NCBI GenBank assembly: GCA_001662425.1
Contig: BDDC01002401.1
Span: 1-13,351, forward strand
Source: Chlamydomonas sphaeroides
Taxonomy: Eukaryota; Chlorophyta; Chlorophyceae; Chlamydomonadales; Chlamydomonadaceae
DNA length: 13,351 nucleotides
Direction of reading: 5' to 3'
Below, piece after piece: positions 1 to 8,526 of this stretch. The notes below the pieces were generated by a model. The model was not told the origin of the DNA. It ran no database searches and saw only the letters and a program-made list of their open reading frames with translations. How positions within the stretch are numbered: the first letter of the stretch is position 1; every line of letters starts with the position of its first letter. Made by a program: the position numbers and the translations under genes.

Positions 1-716
1 CGCCCTCGCCACCTCCGCGGCCCCCGCCGAGACCGCCGCCGCCACCGCCGCCGCCATCACCACCCAACCCACCTCCTCTGCCCCCTTCGCCACCGTCCCC
101 GCCGCCCCAGCCTCCGTCCCCACCGTCGCCTCCCAGTCCTCCCAGCCCGCCGCCATCACCGCCGAGCCCTCCCCTGCTGCCAAGCGCTCCTTCGCCGCCT
201 CCGCAGCCGTCACCGCCGCCGTCTCCACCGCCACAGCCGCCGTCACCGCCCTCCCCACCCCCTTTGCCGCCGGCGCCTCCGTCTCCTCCTTCTCCGCCGC
301 CGCCGCCACCTTCGCCGCCTAGCCCTCCGCCGCCGCCGCCACCGCCGCCGCCACCGCCCTGGCCCCCATCGCCGCCGCTGGAGCCGCCGCCGCCGCCGCA
401 GTCCCCTCCGCCGCCCCCGCCGCCGCCGCCGCCACCGGAGACCGCGGCAACACTATCGCAGCTCCAGCCCGACCCCGCGCCGGCGGCCGAGCAGCAGCCC
501 CAGCCTGTGCCTGCGGTGCAGGCTGCAGGCTCCGCGCCGTCGCCGGCGCCGCAGCTCAGCCCGGAGGAGCAGCCGGCTGCTGCGGCCTTGCCGGGTGCCG
601 CCCCTGGCCCCGCGCCCAGCCCAGAGCCGGCGCCCGGCCCAGACCCGGCACCCGGCCCAGCGGAAGCGACCGGCGCAGATGCGAACCCGGAGCTGGAGCC
701 TGCCTCTACGCCCTAG
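1..716 (+). CDS. Proline-rich (SPPP-repeat) wall-type protein, C-terminal part
   Basis: The frame is open from the left edge (first full codon at 3) to a TAG at 714-716, giving about 237 residues; the start lies outside the window. Residues up to about position 440 are almost pure Pro with Ser spacers (SPP, SPPP, runs of 9-12 Pro), a pattern typical of algal extensin-like or pherophorin-type hydroxyproline-rich glycoproteins of the wall or extracellular matrix. The tail after ETAATLSQLQ changes to a Pro/Ala/Glu/Gln-rich low-complexity segment with PAPGP-like units and ends PELEPASTP. No cysteine-bearing pherophorin domain, membrane segment or GPI signal follows the rod, which argues against a standard pherophorin. 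The cell-wall role is inference from composition; a Pro-rich linker or tail of another protein cannot be excluded. The +2 frame is also open to 322 but is Ala-rich and lacks the SPPP motif. Confidence 0.7.
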   Translation, partial: PSPPPRPPPRPPPPPPPPSPPNPPPLPPSPPSPPPQPPSPPSPPSPPSPPPSPPSPPLLPSAPSPPPQPSPPPSPPPQPPSPPSPPPLPPAPPSPPSPPPPPPSPPSPPPPPPPPPPPPWPPSPPLEPPPPPQSPPPPPPPPPPPETAATLSQLQPDPAPAAEQQPQPVPAVQAAGSAPSPAPQLSPEEQPAAAALPGAAPGPAPSPEPAPGPDPAPGPAEATGADANPELEPASTP

Positions 717-1429
717 CCACGGCGCAGCCGTGCTGGCGGGTGTGGGTGCTTGGTGGCTTGAGCAGGGGCTGGGATGCGGCGGGCCGCGGTGCCGGCGGCC
801 AGGCATGGCGAGGGCTGCGAGGCGTGTGGCTAGCAGCTGGGGCTGGGGCGCTCGGGGAGGGGGCGCGCTCGGACCGCTGACAGCGCCGCCTGCACGGCGG
901 TGGTGCCTGCTGGGGGTTCCATCGGGGTATTTCGAGTGTGGAAGAACACGGAGCGTGGATCCGCGACCCATGAGAGAACGACTTCGAGCGCCTGAATCTA
1001 GAGCAGGAGTTGCTGTTGGCGATTATGGTGCGGCGCTGGTGTGGTGCAATAGCGCCGGAAGTTTGAGCCGGTGTCGTGATGCCGCGAGACGCTGTCTCGC
1101 ATGTGAGGATTCGTAAAGCTTGGCTGTAGGCAGTTGTTACTGCTCATGTCATCGTGCAGAGGCACGCGAGCATGTTGTTTGTGGTTGCGCTACGCAGACT
1201 GGCTGAAGAGCGAAGGTTGATGTTGGGCTGCTGGTCGCATGGCCAGGGTGGCGTGCCGAGCGGCAGCCAGGGGGGCTTAAGCACCTGCTCAGAGGGGCAG
1301 TCAAAAGGGGTCCACAGCACTTGCGCCGAGGGGCATGGCAATGGGCACTGGCCGATGGCAGCGTGTACACTGAGGCATGCGGGATGCGGCGGGGCCATGA
1401 GGCAGGTGCCGGGAGGGCGCTTTCGGACA

Positions 1430-1445
1430 GGCAGGCAGGCAGGCA
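1430..1445. repeat. GGCA tetranucleotide x4
   Basis: Four perfect GGCA copies in non-coding sequence. The same tetranucleotide recurs four times at 7811-7826, downstream of the next gene. Confidence 0.9.
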
Positions 1446-1726
1446 ATGGCTGGTCGGTTGGCTTGCGGGGGCTGGGCCGAGGCTGGGAGGCGCTTGGGTT
1501 GCAAGCAGCGATTTTGGGGCCGGCACGGGCTTTAGCCGGCGGGCGGCGTGATTACCTACCTAGACACCTACACCTCACAGCCATATCTCTTTTCCTGCCC
1601 TCGTTTACTTGCCTCTTTTCTGTCCCGCGCTGTCCCGATTCCGCTTTGGCTCTTCATGACTCCGACTCCTTCTTCTGCCTGGCGGCGCGCCGCTCCTGGG
1701 CGCGCTCTGCTTGATGTGCGTGATTT

Positions 1727-1747
1727 TCAGCACCCGTCCGGTGCTGA
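1727..1747. other. Small hairpin, 8-bp stem
   Basis: TCAGCACC at 1727-1734 is perfectly complementary to GGTGCTGA at 1740-1747 with a five-base loop CGTCC. It lies just after the pyrimidine-rich block. No function can be assigned. Confidence 0.5.
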
Positions 1748-2327
1748 TCCAAGAAAGGGCTTTGCTCTTAGCCCGCCAAGTGTGCTGGGTGTGTTACGCG
1801 CGGTGATGTTTGTGTGGGTGTGTGTACTACAAGTGCTGCCTTTGATGTGTGTTAGAGCTGCTGCCGGCGGCTCGATGTTTGATGGTTGGGTTGGGTGCGG
1901 TATTGTTTGCTGCGTGTGTGCTCCGGGAACGCGGCGGCGGTGCAGGATGGCGTGCGCGGACCCCACCAGCGAAGGGCCCGCTGCCATCCCCCGCTGCACC
2001 GCCGCCCGTGCTGCCTTGTCCGAGTGCGGTCCGGTGCTGTACTGCTGTGTGAACACAGGATGTGGCTCGTGCTGGTGGTGGGCGTTGTTGCCGGCGGCTG
2101 CGCCGGCGTTGTGGGTTGCCGAAGCTGCATCGCAGTCTGTCGGGCATTGGCATGTCGCGCGTACGGGCCGAGCGAGCAGGCCCGGGCTGTGTGGGGCCGT
2201 GGCGGCGCTGGCCGTACGGCGGCGCCCGCGACTGAGTGGTCGGAGGGCGCCGGGGGCATTTCTTGGCGCGCAACCGCGCAGGCCGTTAGGGCACGGTACG
2301 GACGGACTGACACCAAACTGCGCAGGC

Positions 2328-2345
2328 TAGCGTAGCGTAGCGTAG
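2328..2345. repeat. CGTAG tandem repeat x3
   Basis: TAG followed by three perfect CGTAG copies at 2331-2345 in non-coding sequence. Confidence 0.85.
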
Positions 2346-2728
2346 CTGGCGAATGAAGTGACTGACGCGCACGGGCCGCGGCGCCGCGTGACCGAGGCAT
2401 GCAGGCATGCTGATGCAAGCTGAGGACTGCTGCTGGAGGAGGGGTGCGGCGGCGGCGGGCTGCCGCGGGCCTTGTGAGCCCCACTGGGCCTTGTGTGCAT
2501 TCCGAACGCGAACTGGGCCGTGCGCATGATGGGGGCGGGGCGCAGCCGCCCTGCCGCCAAAGTTAGTGTTGTGTGCTTGTGTCGCACAGGATGACGGGCG
2601 AGGCAGGTCAGAGCTGAATAGAACTCAAGGGACGCCAACTGAAGCCTGTGGCCTGTGACAGCTTGTAGCAGTGGTGGCGCGGTTGCGGGTGAGGCGCGGT
2701 GACGCATGACATTGCCGACGAGCTCTCG

Positions 2729-2733
2729 TGTAA
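2729..2733 (+). terminator. Candidate TGTAA polyadenylation signal
   Basis: TGTAA is the usual poly(A) signal in chlorophycean algae. This is the only + strand copy I found between the proline-rich stop codon and the next gene. It would give a 3' untranslated region of about 2 kb, longer than usual, so it may instead belong to nothing or to an unrecognised transcript. Confidence 0.3.
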
Positions 2734-2942
2734 CTGGATGTGGTCGCCGAATCAGCTTTCAGTTGTCGCCACCAGCTCAGCCTCGTGAGCTCCTGTGGCG
2801 CTGTGTTGCGTGGCCAGGCCCCCCACGGTGCGACCTTCGCGTCGATGGCGCGCCGTGCCGGCAGACAGTGTGGCCAAACACAGTCGTTGACAACTCCCCG
2901 GGTTCTTTCAAGGCGGCACTGAGCTTGCTTCCCGCACGGGTG

Positions 2943-2950
2943 TATTTAAA
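2943..2950 (+). promoter_or_regulatory. TATA-like element
   Basis: The sequence TATTTAAA stands out in GC-rich surroundings, followed about 25-45 bases later by a pyrimidine-rich stretch. A 117-codon ATG frame starts at 3016, but its codon use is not gene-like and I recognise nothing in it. It may be a promoter for an unannotated transcript or a chance match. Confidence 0.3.
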
Positions 2951-3294
2951 GGCATCCCTACTTCCTTCCTACGCACGACCAGCGCGTCACCCACCCAGGG
3001 CGTGCCGCGTGCGGGATGGTACTCAATTTCGGCCCTACAAGTTTGAACACAGCCGCTGGCAGCGCTTGGTTGGCACTCAGCAGGTCTCCTGTCGCTTTGC
3101 CAGCTGAGCCCGCTGCGTCAGCCGAGCTCCGTGTCCCCGAGTCGGTGTCCCCTCCTCCATCTTACCGTACCCTTGCGTACCTGGGCCAGCCATGGGTCGG
3201 GCTGAGGGGCCGAGGCGAGCGGTGTCTTGATACGGGTAACACAGTACTGAAGGGGCCGGTGGTCTTAGCACTAGAGTGCCGGTTACCGTGCTGC

Positions 3295-3313
3295 CCAGGA
3301 GGTGCCCTCCTGG
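3295..3313. other. Perfect 8-bp stem hairpin
   Basis: CCAGGAGG at 3295-3302 and CCTCCTGG at 3306-3313 are perfect inverted copies separated by TGC. They sit in non-coding sequence between genes. No function can be assigned. Confidence 0.5.
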
Positions 3314-3789
3314 TGCTGCCTTCGCGATTCCTTTTTATTGTCTTGCAAGGCGGTGTCCCCGCTCGCTAGCGCCTTGCGCAGTGCGTGGCAGTCCGAGTGG
3401 CGGGGCCGGCTGGTGGGCGCGAGCGAGGCGGAGGACGAAGCTTCGCGTCTCATCCCCGCCGCAGCGTCCTTCTTCGCCGGCCGCCTGGCGGCGGCAACTG
3501 TTTTTTTTTAATGAGGGCCTGCGCCGCAACGTCGACACACATACAGACTGACTGCGCCTCATGGGGGCGGGCGAGAGTTTATGCGAACGGTGTGCAGGGT
3601 TCTGCGTGGCGTTGAAGTTGGCACTGCATTTGCGGAAGTCGGGGGGACGGGGAAGTATGGCCGGTTCAACCCGGTACAACCGCCGTGTCGGAATTTCGCG
3701 GGCATGGACACCATGGCATCGCGAGCCAACGTGAAGCAATAGCCTGGCAGCATTTACAAGCTGGTCCTAGATCCTCGGGTACTGCGCGA

Positions 3790-4065
3790 GCCTGGTACCT
3801 TGTATCGTAAACGTTCAACCGTAATACAAACGTAATTGTATTGTGGTATCACAGCCCTCTTGGCGCTTGTGCAACGCATACATACTCATCGTTCTTTTTG
3901 CACAGACGCCCTACACTGACGTTTCAATAACTCGGCGCACATCGTCACGTCACAACTCACAAGGTCTCCTTCCAAGAGCTCCAGAGCCCTAGAGGCTTTC
4001 TCCAGACCTGTCTGCCAACAACCGTGGCCTCCAGCGCAACGGAATAGCCTTGGCGCGCGTGGGCA
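3790..4065 (+). promoter_or_regulatory. Probable promoter and 5' UTR of the CONSTANS-like gene
   Basis: An AT-rich island at about 3799-3850 interrupts GC-rich DNA. It contains ATACAA at 3824-3829 and TTGTAT at 3836-3841 as an inverted repeat, another TTGTAT at 3800-3805 and three CGTAA/CGTAAT motifs. Downstream are TGACGT at 3918-3923 and GTCACGTCAC at 3944-3953, both with the ACGT core bound by bZIP-type factors. No ATG occurs between about 3720 and the gene start at 4066, so scanning ribosomes would meet that start first. The transcription start is not determined; the role of the ACGT sites is inference. Confidence 0.45.
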
Positions 4066-7000
4066 ATGGCTGGGCACAACTGTACATGGTGCGGCTCGGC
4101 CGCCGTCGTCGCCTGGTGCGAGACCGACAAGGTTCTGCTGTGAGTTCACTCGCACGGTGGAGGCCGAAACAGCTGGCCTTGATTGTGCTGTACAGCACCA
4201 GCTGCTGGAGTTGCATTTCGGGGCTTATCGCCTCGCCTTACGCTCGGCGTGACCTGGCTGCAGATGCAAGAACTGCGACCTGCGGCTTCACACCAGCAGC
4301 TTGGTGGGTACCACACGCCATCGCACTCGCGCGGCAGCCGACAGCAGCCGCGGGTCATGGCGCCGGGGCCGGTCGATGCCCAGGCGCTCGCTTCATGGCT
4401 GCAATGCCACCAAGTGCATCGCGCGCAGGTCAACGGTAGCTTGGGGGCCTCGGCGAGCCCAACAAGCTGCGCGCGTGGATCGTTCGTTGCCCGCAGGTAG
4501 CCTCGCGGCACCAGCGCCTAGCTCCCTGCCTGGGATGTGGCCGTGGCGCCGTGCTGCGCTGCCGCACGTGCGCCGGCAACCTGTGCTCGCCCTGCCACGA
4601 GGCGCGCCACCCGAGCGCCGCGGCCCCGCACGCGACGTCGCCCCTGCCGCCGCTGCTACCGCTGCCGACACTGGCCCAGGTGCGGCCGCAGCCCACGGCT
4701 GTCGCGGCTGCGGCCGCCGCCGCGGGTACCCGCACGCCGCGTGTTCACACAGGGGTATGCTGTCCTCAACACCCTGCTGGGCCGACACCCAGCCTGGTAC
4801 CGGCAGTCCAGTTTAGTTCGCTGTCGTCAGCAGGAGTCCAAAGCAGCAGCGCAGCGCCTCCCTGCGTGGCCCTTGCCTCAGCAGGCGCCCTGCTCCTTCA
4901 ACACTTTGCATCACGGCTAGGCACCCAATCCCTGTTGGCATTTATCCTCCACCCACGGCCGCAGGACCTGGCAATGGAGGACGTGTTTGGTGAGGCCGGC
5001 GTGGCCCCGGGCGCCGGCGAGCCGGCCACCATGTCCGTCGGCGCCTCCACTGCCAGCGACCTGCCGATGCGCTGGACCGCTGATGGCGCTGACGGCGGCC
5101 ATGAGCCCGCCGGCGCCGCCGCCATGGCAACGGAGGAGCCCGAGGAAGCGGGCAGCGCCCGCGACGACACCGAGGAGCCGGAGGCGGCCGACACATCCGA
5201 CGCCGGCTCGGACGCGGAGCAGGAGCAGCAGGAGCAGGAGCAGCACATGGGCAGCTCCTTGCCGCTATCGCAGCTGTTCACGCGTGGCGGCGAAGCGGCC
5301 GATGTCGGGCCCGACCTGCCTGAATCGCATACCGCCATCTGCTGCGACCGCTGCGGCGGCGCGGGCGCCGGAGCGCGGCCGCAGGCCGCGGGCGAGGGCG
5401 AGGGCGAGGAGGAGGTGCTGCTCGTCCCGGACGCGCTGGCCCCGCGCGAGCGCAGCAGCGTCGACGGCAGCCGCGGCGATGGCCGGCCGCCTTGGGGCCT
5501 GATCGACCGGGAGGGTAGCGCCAGCTTCAGCGGCGGCGGCGGCCGGACTTGCTGCGGCGCCGCGCCGCTGGCAGCGGCGGCCGCGGCGGCGGCCACGGCG
5601 GCGCTGCTGCACTGCGGCAGCGCTCTGTCGAGCATGGGCGGGGAGCCCGAGGGTGAGGCATAGAAAGGGGCGCCGCTAGGCTGTCCGGCCTTTTTGCGTC
5701 CAGCTTCGGCAGCGGCTGCTGGCCTGTCTGCGGCTGGGGCCATGCGAGGGCGCCCCAATCCACACGCTCCACATCTGCGGGGGCAAGTGAGGCACGCCTC
5801 TCGCCCCCTGCCGTGTCTGCCACCAGTGTGAACCAAATCCTACGAAACACCCAACCCCCCAACCCACCTTTCCCTTGCCTCGCGCCTTCCCGTCCGCAGA
5901 CAACACCGACGGCGTTGCGCTGGTGCCTGTCTGGGGCCGAGCCAAGGCCGCGGTCGTGTCCGGCCGCCCCGTGGAGCAAGGCGCCCGAGCCGCGTGCGCG
6001 TGTTTCGGCAAGTGGGTCGGCCTGCTGCCGCCGAGGCCCGCCGCGCCCGCGCCCGAGCCGGAGCCGGGGCCAGGACCAGCGCCGGCATGGAGCACGCCGG
6101 CGCCCGCCGCGGCGCAGCAGCCTGGCCTGGGCTGGGGCAGCAGCTGCTCCAGCCGGCCGCTGGCGTTGCCGCCCGCGCCAGCCCTGTGCGCGCTGGCGCT
6201 GCCTCCGCTGCCTCAGCCGCAGCAGCCGCAGCAGCCGCAGCAGCCGCAGCAGCCACAGCAGCCGCAGCAGCCGCAGCAAGACCCCATGCGGCCGGGGCCG
6301 GGGCCTGTTCGCCAGCAGCCGCCACCGCAGGCTTGCCCGCCGCCGCAGGTGCCGCTGGCGGCGCCGCATGGCGCTGTGTTCATTGCCCCCACGCCGTGCC
6401 ACCTCCCGGCTCAGCTGCGGCAGCTGCAGCTGGCCAGCGGGCCGCTGCTGCCGCCGCCTTCGATGCCGCCGGCCGCGCTGCAGTGCAGCCATCCCCATCC
6501 TCATCCTCATCCTCATCCTCATCCTCATCCTCATCCTCATCCTCATCCTCATCCTCATCCTCATACTCATCCTCATCCTCATCCTCATCCTCATCCTCAT
6601 CCTCATCCTCATCCTCATCCTCATCCTCATCCTCAGCAGCTCTTGCCGGCGGAGCAGCACGCCAGGCAGGCGCAGGCGCAGGCCCTCGCCCTGGCCCATG
6701 CGGCTCAGCTGCGCCAGCAGCAGCTCCATGCGCTGCACCCCCGCCCGCAGCAGCAGTGGACCTGGCGCGGCCCCGCCAGCGTGCCCCAGCAGCAGGCGGC
6801 GGCCGCCGCCACGGCGCCGCCGCCCGCAGCTCCGGCCTGGGCCTGTGAGCCGCTCCTGGACCGCGGCACGGGCAGCAGCAGCAGCGGCCTCGCCGCGCCC
6901 GGCGAAGCTTGGCGAGCCCAGCTGCGGGACCCGGCCTGCTGCGCGTCGGAGGCAGCTGCGGCGGCGGCGGGCGCTGGCTTGGTGCCGCAGCCGCCGGCGG

Positions 7001-7558
7001 CCGCCGGTGACGTGCCGCACCCGGCCGAGGTGGCGGCGCGCAGGACGACGGTGGTGGTGGTCCACGCCGCGCCTGCGCCGGCGCCTGCGCCGGCGCCCGC
7101 GGGCGGCTGCGGCGAGGAGGAGGAGGTGCCGCTGACGCGGGCGGAGCGCGTGGCGCGGTACCGCGAGAAGCGGAAGCGGCGCAACTTTGACAAGGTGTGT
7201 GCGCAGCGCCCTGCCGCATGTCGCTAGCTGTGCGGTGCACTGTTGGGGGGCGCCGCAGTGCGACTTGCTGGCTTCGCGCCATTCATCCCACTCAAGCAAG
7301 GCGGGCATTGCTGGTGCCCTACTGTCCAACGCCGCATTGTTGCCACCTGAGGGGCGGACACAGACGCGAGGCCGCCCCCCGCCGACCCCGACCCTGCCGC
7401 TTCCTCTGCTACCCCAGGTCATCCGCTACGCCACGCGCAAGTACTACGCCGAGGTGCGGCCGCGCATCCGGGGCCGCTTCGCGAGCCCCGCCGAGATCGC
7501 GGCCTGGAAGGCCGCGCACGGCGGCGACGGCGCCAAGCTGCCCGCCGTGCTAGACTAG
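4066..7558 (+). CDS. CONSTANS-like transcription regulator (two B-boxes plus CCT), six exons
   Basis: Exons: 4066-4139, 4264-4303, 4497-4754, 4965-5652, 5900-7194, 7418-7558 (TAG at 7556-7558); 2496 coding bases, 831 residues. All introns are GT-AG and phases agree. ATG 4066 has good context (GGGCAATGGC), and an in-frame TAG lies at 4045-4047. B-box 1 is split over exons 1-3 and shows all eight expected zinc ligands: C6, C9, C18, D21, C26, C29, H34, H43, then the VASRH motif. B-box 2 (C49 to about H83) is atypical. Residues about 125-260 are acidic; 458-480 are Pro-Gln-Gln repeats; 551-598 are His-Pro repeats. The CCT domain (about 767-809) reads RAERVARYREKRKRRNFDK then VIRYATRKYYAEVRPRIRGRF. 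In this family B-boxes bind proteins and CCT acts with NF-YB/NF-YC in the nucleus. Known algal CONSTANS controls photoperiod-linked metabolism and photoprotection genes; a similar role here is inference. Orthology to Chlamydomonas CO is unproven and the protein is long for the family. Confidence 0.93.
4755..4964 (+). other. Intron 3 of the CONSTANS-like gene, stop-free and in frame
   Basis: This segment starts GTATGC after ACAGGG and ends with a pyrimidine-rich tract and CCGCAG. It is 210 bases, a multiple of three, phase 0, with no stop. By my count 30 of its 70 codons would end in A or T, against far fewer in the flanking exons, which is why I call it an intron. If retained, the protein gains 70 residues (901 total). 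A donor at 4680 (CAG then GTGCGG) with the same acceptor is also phase 0 and cannot be excluded. Confidence 0.65.
6211..6279 (+). repeat. Coding Pro-Gln-Gln repeat
   Basis: Twenty-three codons read Pro-Gln followed by seven Pro-Gln-Gln units, mostly as CCGCAGCAG with one CCA. They form residues about 458-480 of the CONSTANS-like protein. Gln/Pro-rich stretches are common in activation regions of transcription regulators; that role is inference. Confidence 0.95.
6490..6633 (+). repeat. Coding CATCCT hexanucleotide tract, His-Pro x24
   Basis: 144 bases made of 24 CAT-CCN units, nearly all CATCCT, with one CCC at the left end and one ACT (Thr) at 6565-6567. In the gene frame this gives 24 His alternating with 23 Pro and one Thr, residues about 551-598 of the CONSTANS-like protein. 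Any change in whole units keeps the frame, so length is likely to vary between strains. The unit is open in five of six frames and produces long shadow frames on both strands. Confidence 0.97.
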
Positions 7559-7810
7559 CTGGCTGGCTGGCTTGGCACTCGGTGGGGGGTGCGTAGGCAT
7601 GGCATCGCCTGGCTGGAGAGGACGGCTGCTTGATGCACGTATCAGCCATACTTGGGGTTGCAGGGGAATAGGCGTTGTCTGTTGCTGACTGCGTGCATGG
7701 CTAGAGAGGTGGATGGGCGGGTTGACACTTGTGGGTTGCTTGTACGATAGCATCCCATCCAGCAGTTTTGCGCTGGCACGGCGAAGCGAGGGAGCCGAGT
7801 GCTGGCGGCT

Positions 7811-7826
7811 GGCAGGCAGGCAGGCA
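7811..7826. repeat. GGCA tetranucleotide x4
   Basis: Four perfect GGCA copies in the probable 3' untranslated region of the CONSTANS-like gene, matching the tract at 1430-1445. Confidence 0.9.
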
Positions 7827-8040
7827 GGGCTGTGGAGCGGAGCGCCAGCGATGTGCGGGGTCACGCACTGCCTCCCGCCAGGATTGCCTACATACAGCAC
7901 GTGTGTCGCGTGGCCGGTGCGCCTGAGAGTGAGCTTGCGGCCACGGACGGGCTTATTTTGTTCCCCTACCGTATCCTAGCGCCGTATAATCTGCGGAGCG
8001 CGTAGAGATCCGCTGAGAGGCTATCGTTTGGTCGGTCCGT

Positions 8041-8060
8041 TGGCGCGGGTTGGCGCGGGT
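8041..8060. repeat. TGGCGCGGGT tandem duplication
   Basis: Two perfect, adjacent ten-base copies in non-coding sequence. Confidence 0.9.
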
Positions 8061-8512
8061 CCCAAGCCGACGCACGGCGGCCGACCCCCGAGCGGGGCCC
8101 ACGGCACCATGTTGGGTACCTTGCTGCTGCGTGACGGCTCCGGTGCCAGCGCCGTTAGACCAGGCTGCGTTGGGAGCTGCCGCAAGCTAGCCGTACCGTG
8201 TGGCATCAAGTAAAGTTTGCGTCTGGTCAGGGTGGCCTCATTTGGGGGCGAGCCATGCACCCATGCGCAGCTGGGGAGGTTTGCCAAGCGTCAATCAATT
8301 CCTGGCCCTGCTGGCGTGATGTGCCAGGACTGTGCGGGGCTGCCGGCGAGGGGCGCAGGTGCGCGGCGCGCCATCAATTTGTGTGTCAATTATTGTATGT
8401 TGTGCATTGCGGCCCGCGTAAAACGCTGCGGCACTGCGTTGTGCGTTGGTTGGTGCATGCACGAGACGTGCGTGTGCTGCTGCCCCTGAGCATTGCTGGA
8501 GGGGCACAGCCA

Positions 8513-8526
8513 GCCGGCGCGCCGGC
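8513..8526. other. 14-base perfect palindrome
   Basis: GCCGGCGCGCCGGC is its own reverse complement. It is GC-only in a GC-rich region, so chance is a reasonable explanation. Confidence 0.4.

Larger units (their letters stand above)
717..3740. other. Long non-coding stretch: 3' UTR and intergenic
   Basis: About 3 kb with no convincing gene. Open frames here have mixed third-position bases, unlike the neighbouring exons, and no recognisable domain. It contains a pyrimidine-rich block around 1555-1670, two short hairpins (1727-1747 and 3295-3313), GGCA x4 at 1430-1445, CGTAG x3 at 2331-2345, a nine-T run at 3501-3509, one TGTAA at 2729-2733 and a TATA-like element at 2943-2950. The first part is presumably the 3' untranslated region of the proline-rich gene; where that transcript ends cannot be read with confidence. 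Confidence 0.6.

Noticed and set aside
1548..2330. 260-codon + strand frame
   Set aside because: It starts at GTG, not ATG, is Cys/Trp-rich with unbiased codons, and shows no family resemblance.
3501..3509. T9 run as the poly(A) tail of a minus-strand retroposon
   Set aside because: No target-site duplication, no recognisable element body and the run is short.
6490..6633. CRISPR-like or minisatellite array
   Set aside because: The repeat has no spacers and is a simple six-base coding microsatellite.
5813..7135. Sense-strand 440-codon frame with a Leu-Ile repeat, and a 284-codon frame with a Ser repeat
   Set aside because: Both are other-frame readings of the same exon and hexanucleotide tract; neither connects to the CCT domain.
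5527..7422. Antisense open frame of 631 codons with a Met-Arg repeat
   Set aside because: It is a shadow of the His-Pro hexanucleotide and GC-rich exons of the CONSTANS-like gene. The sense strand carries CCT, B-boxes and consistent splice sites.
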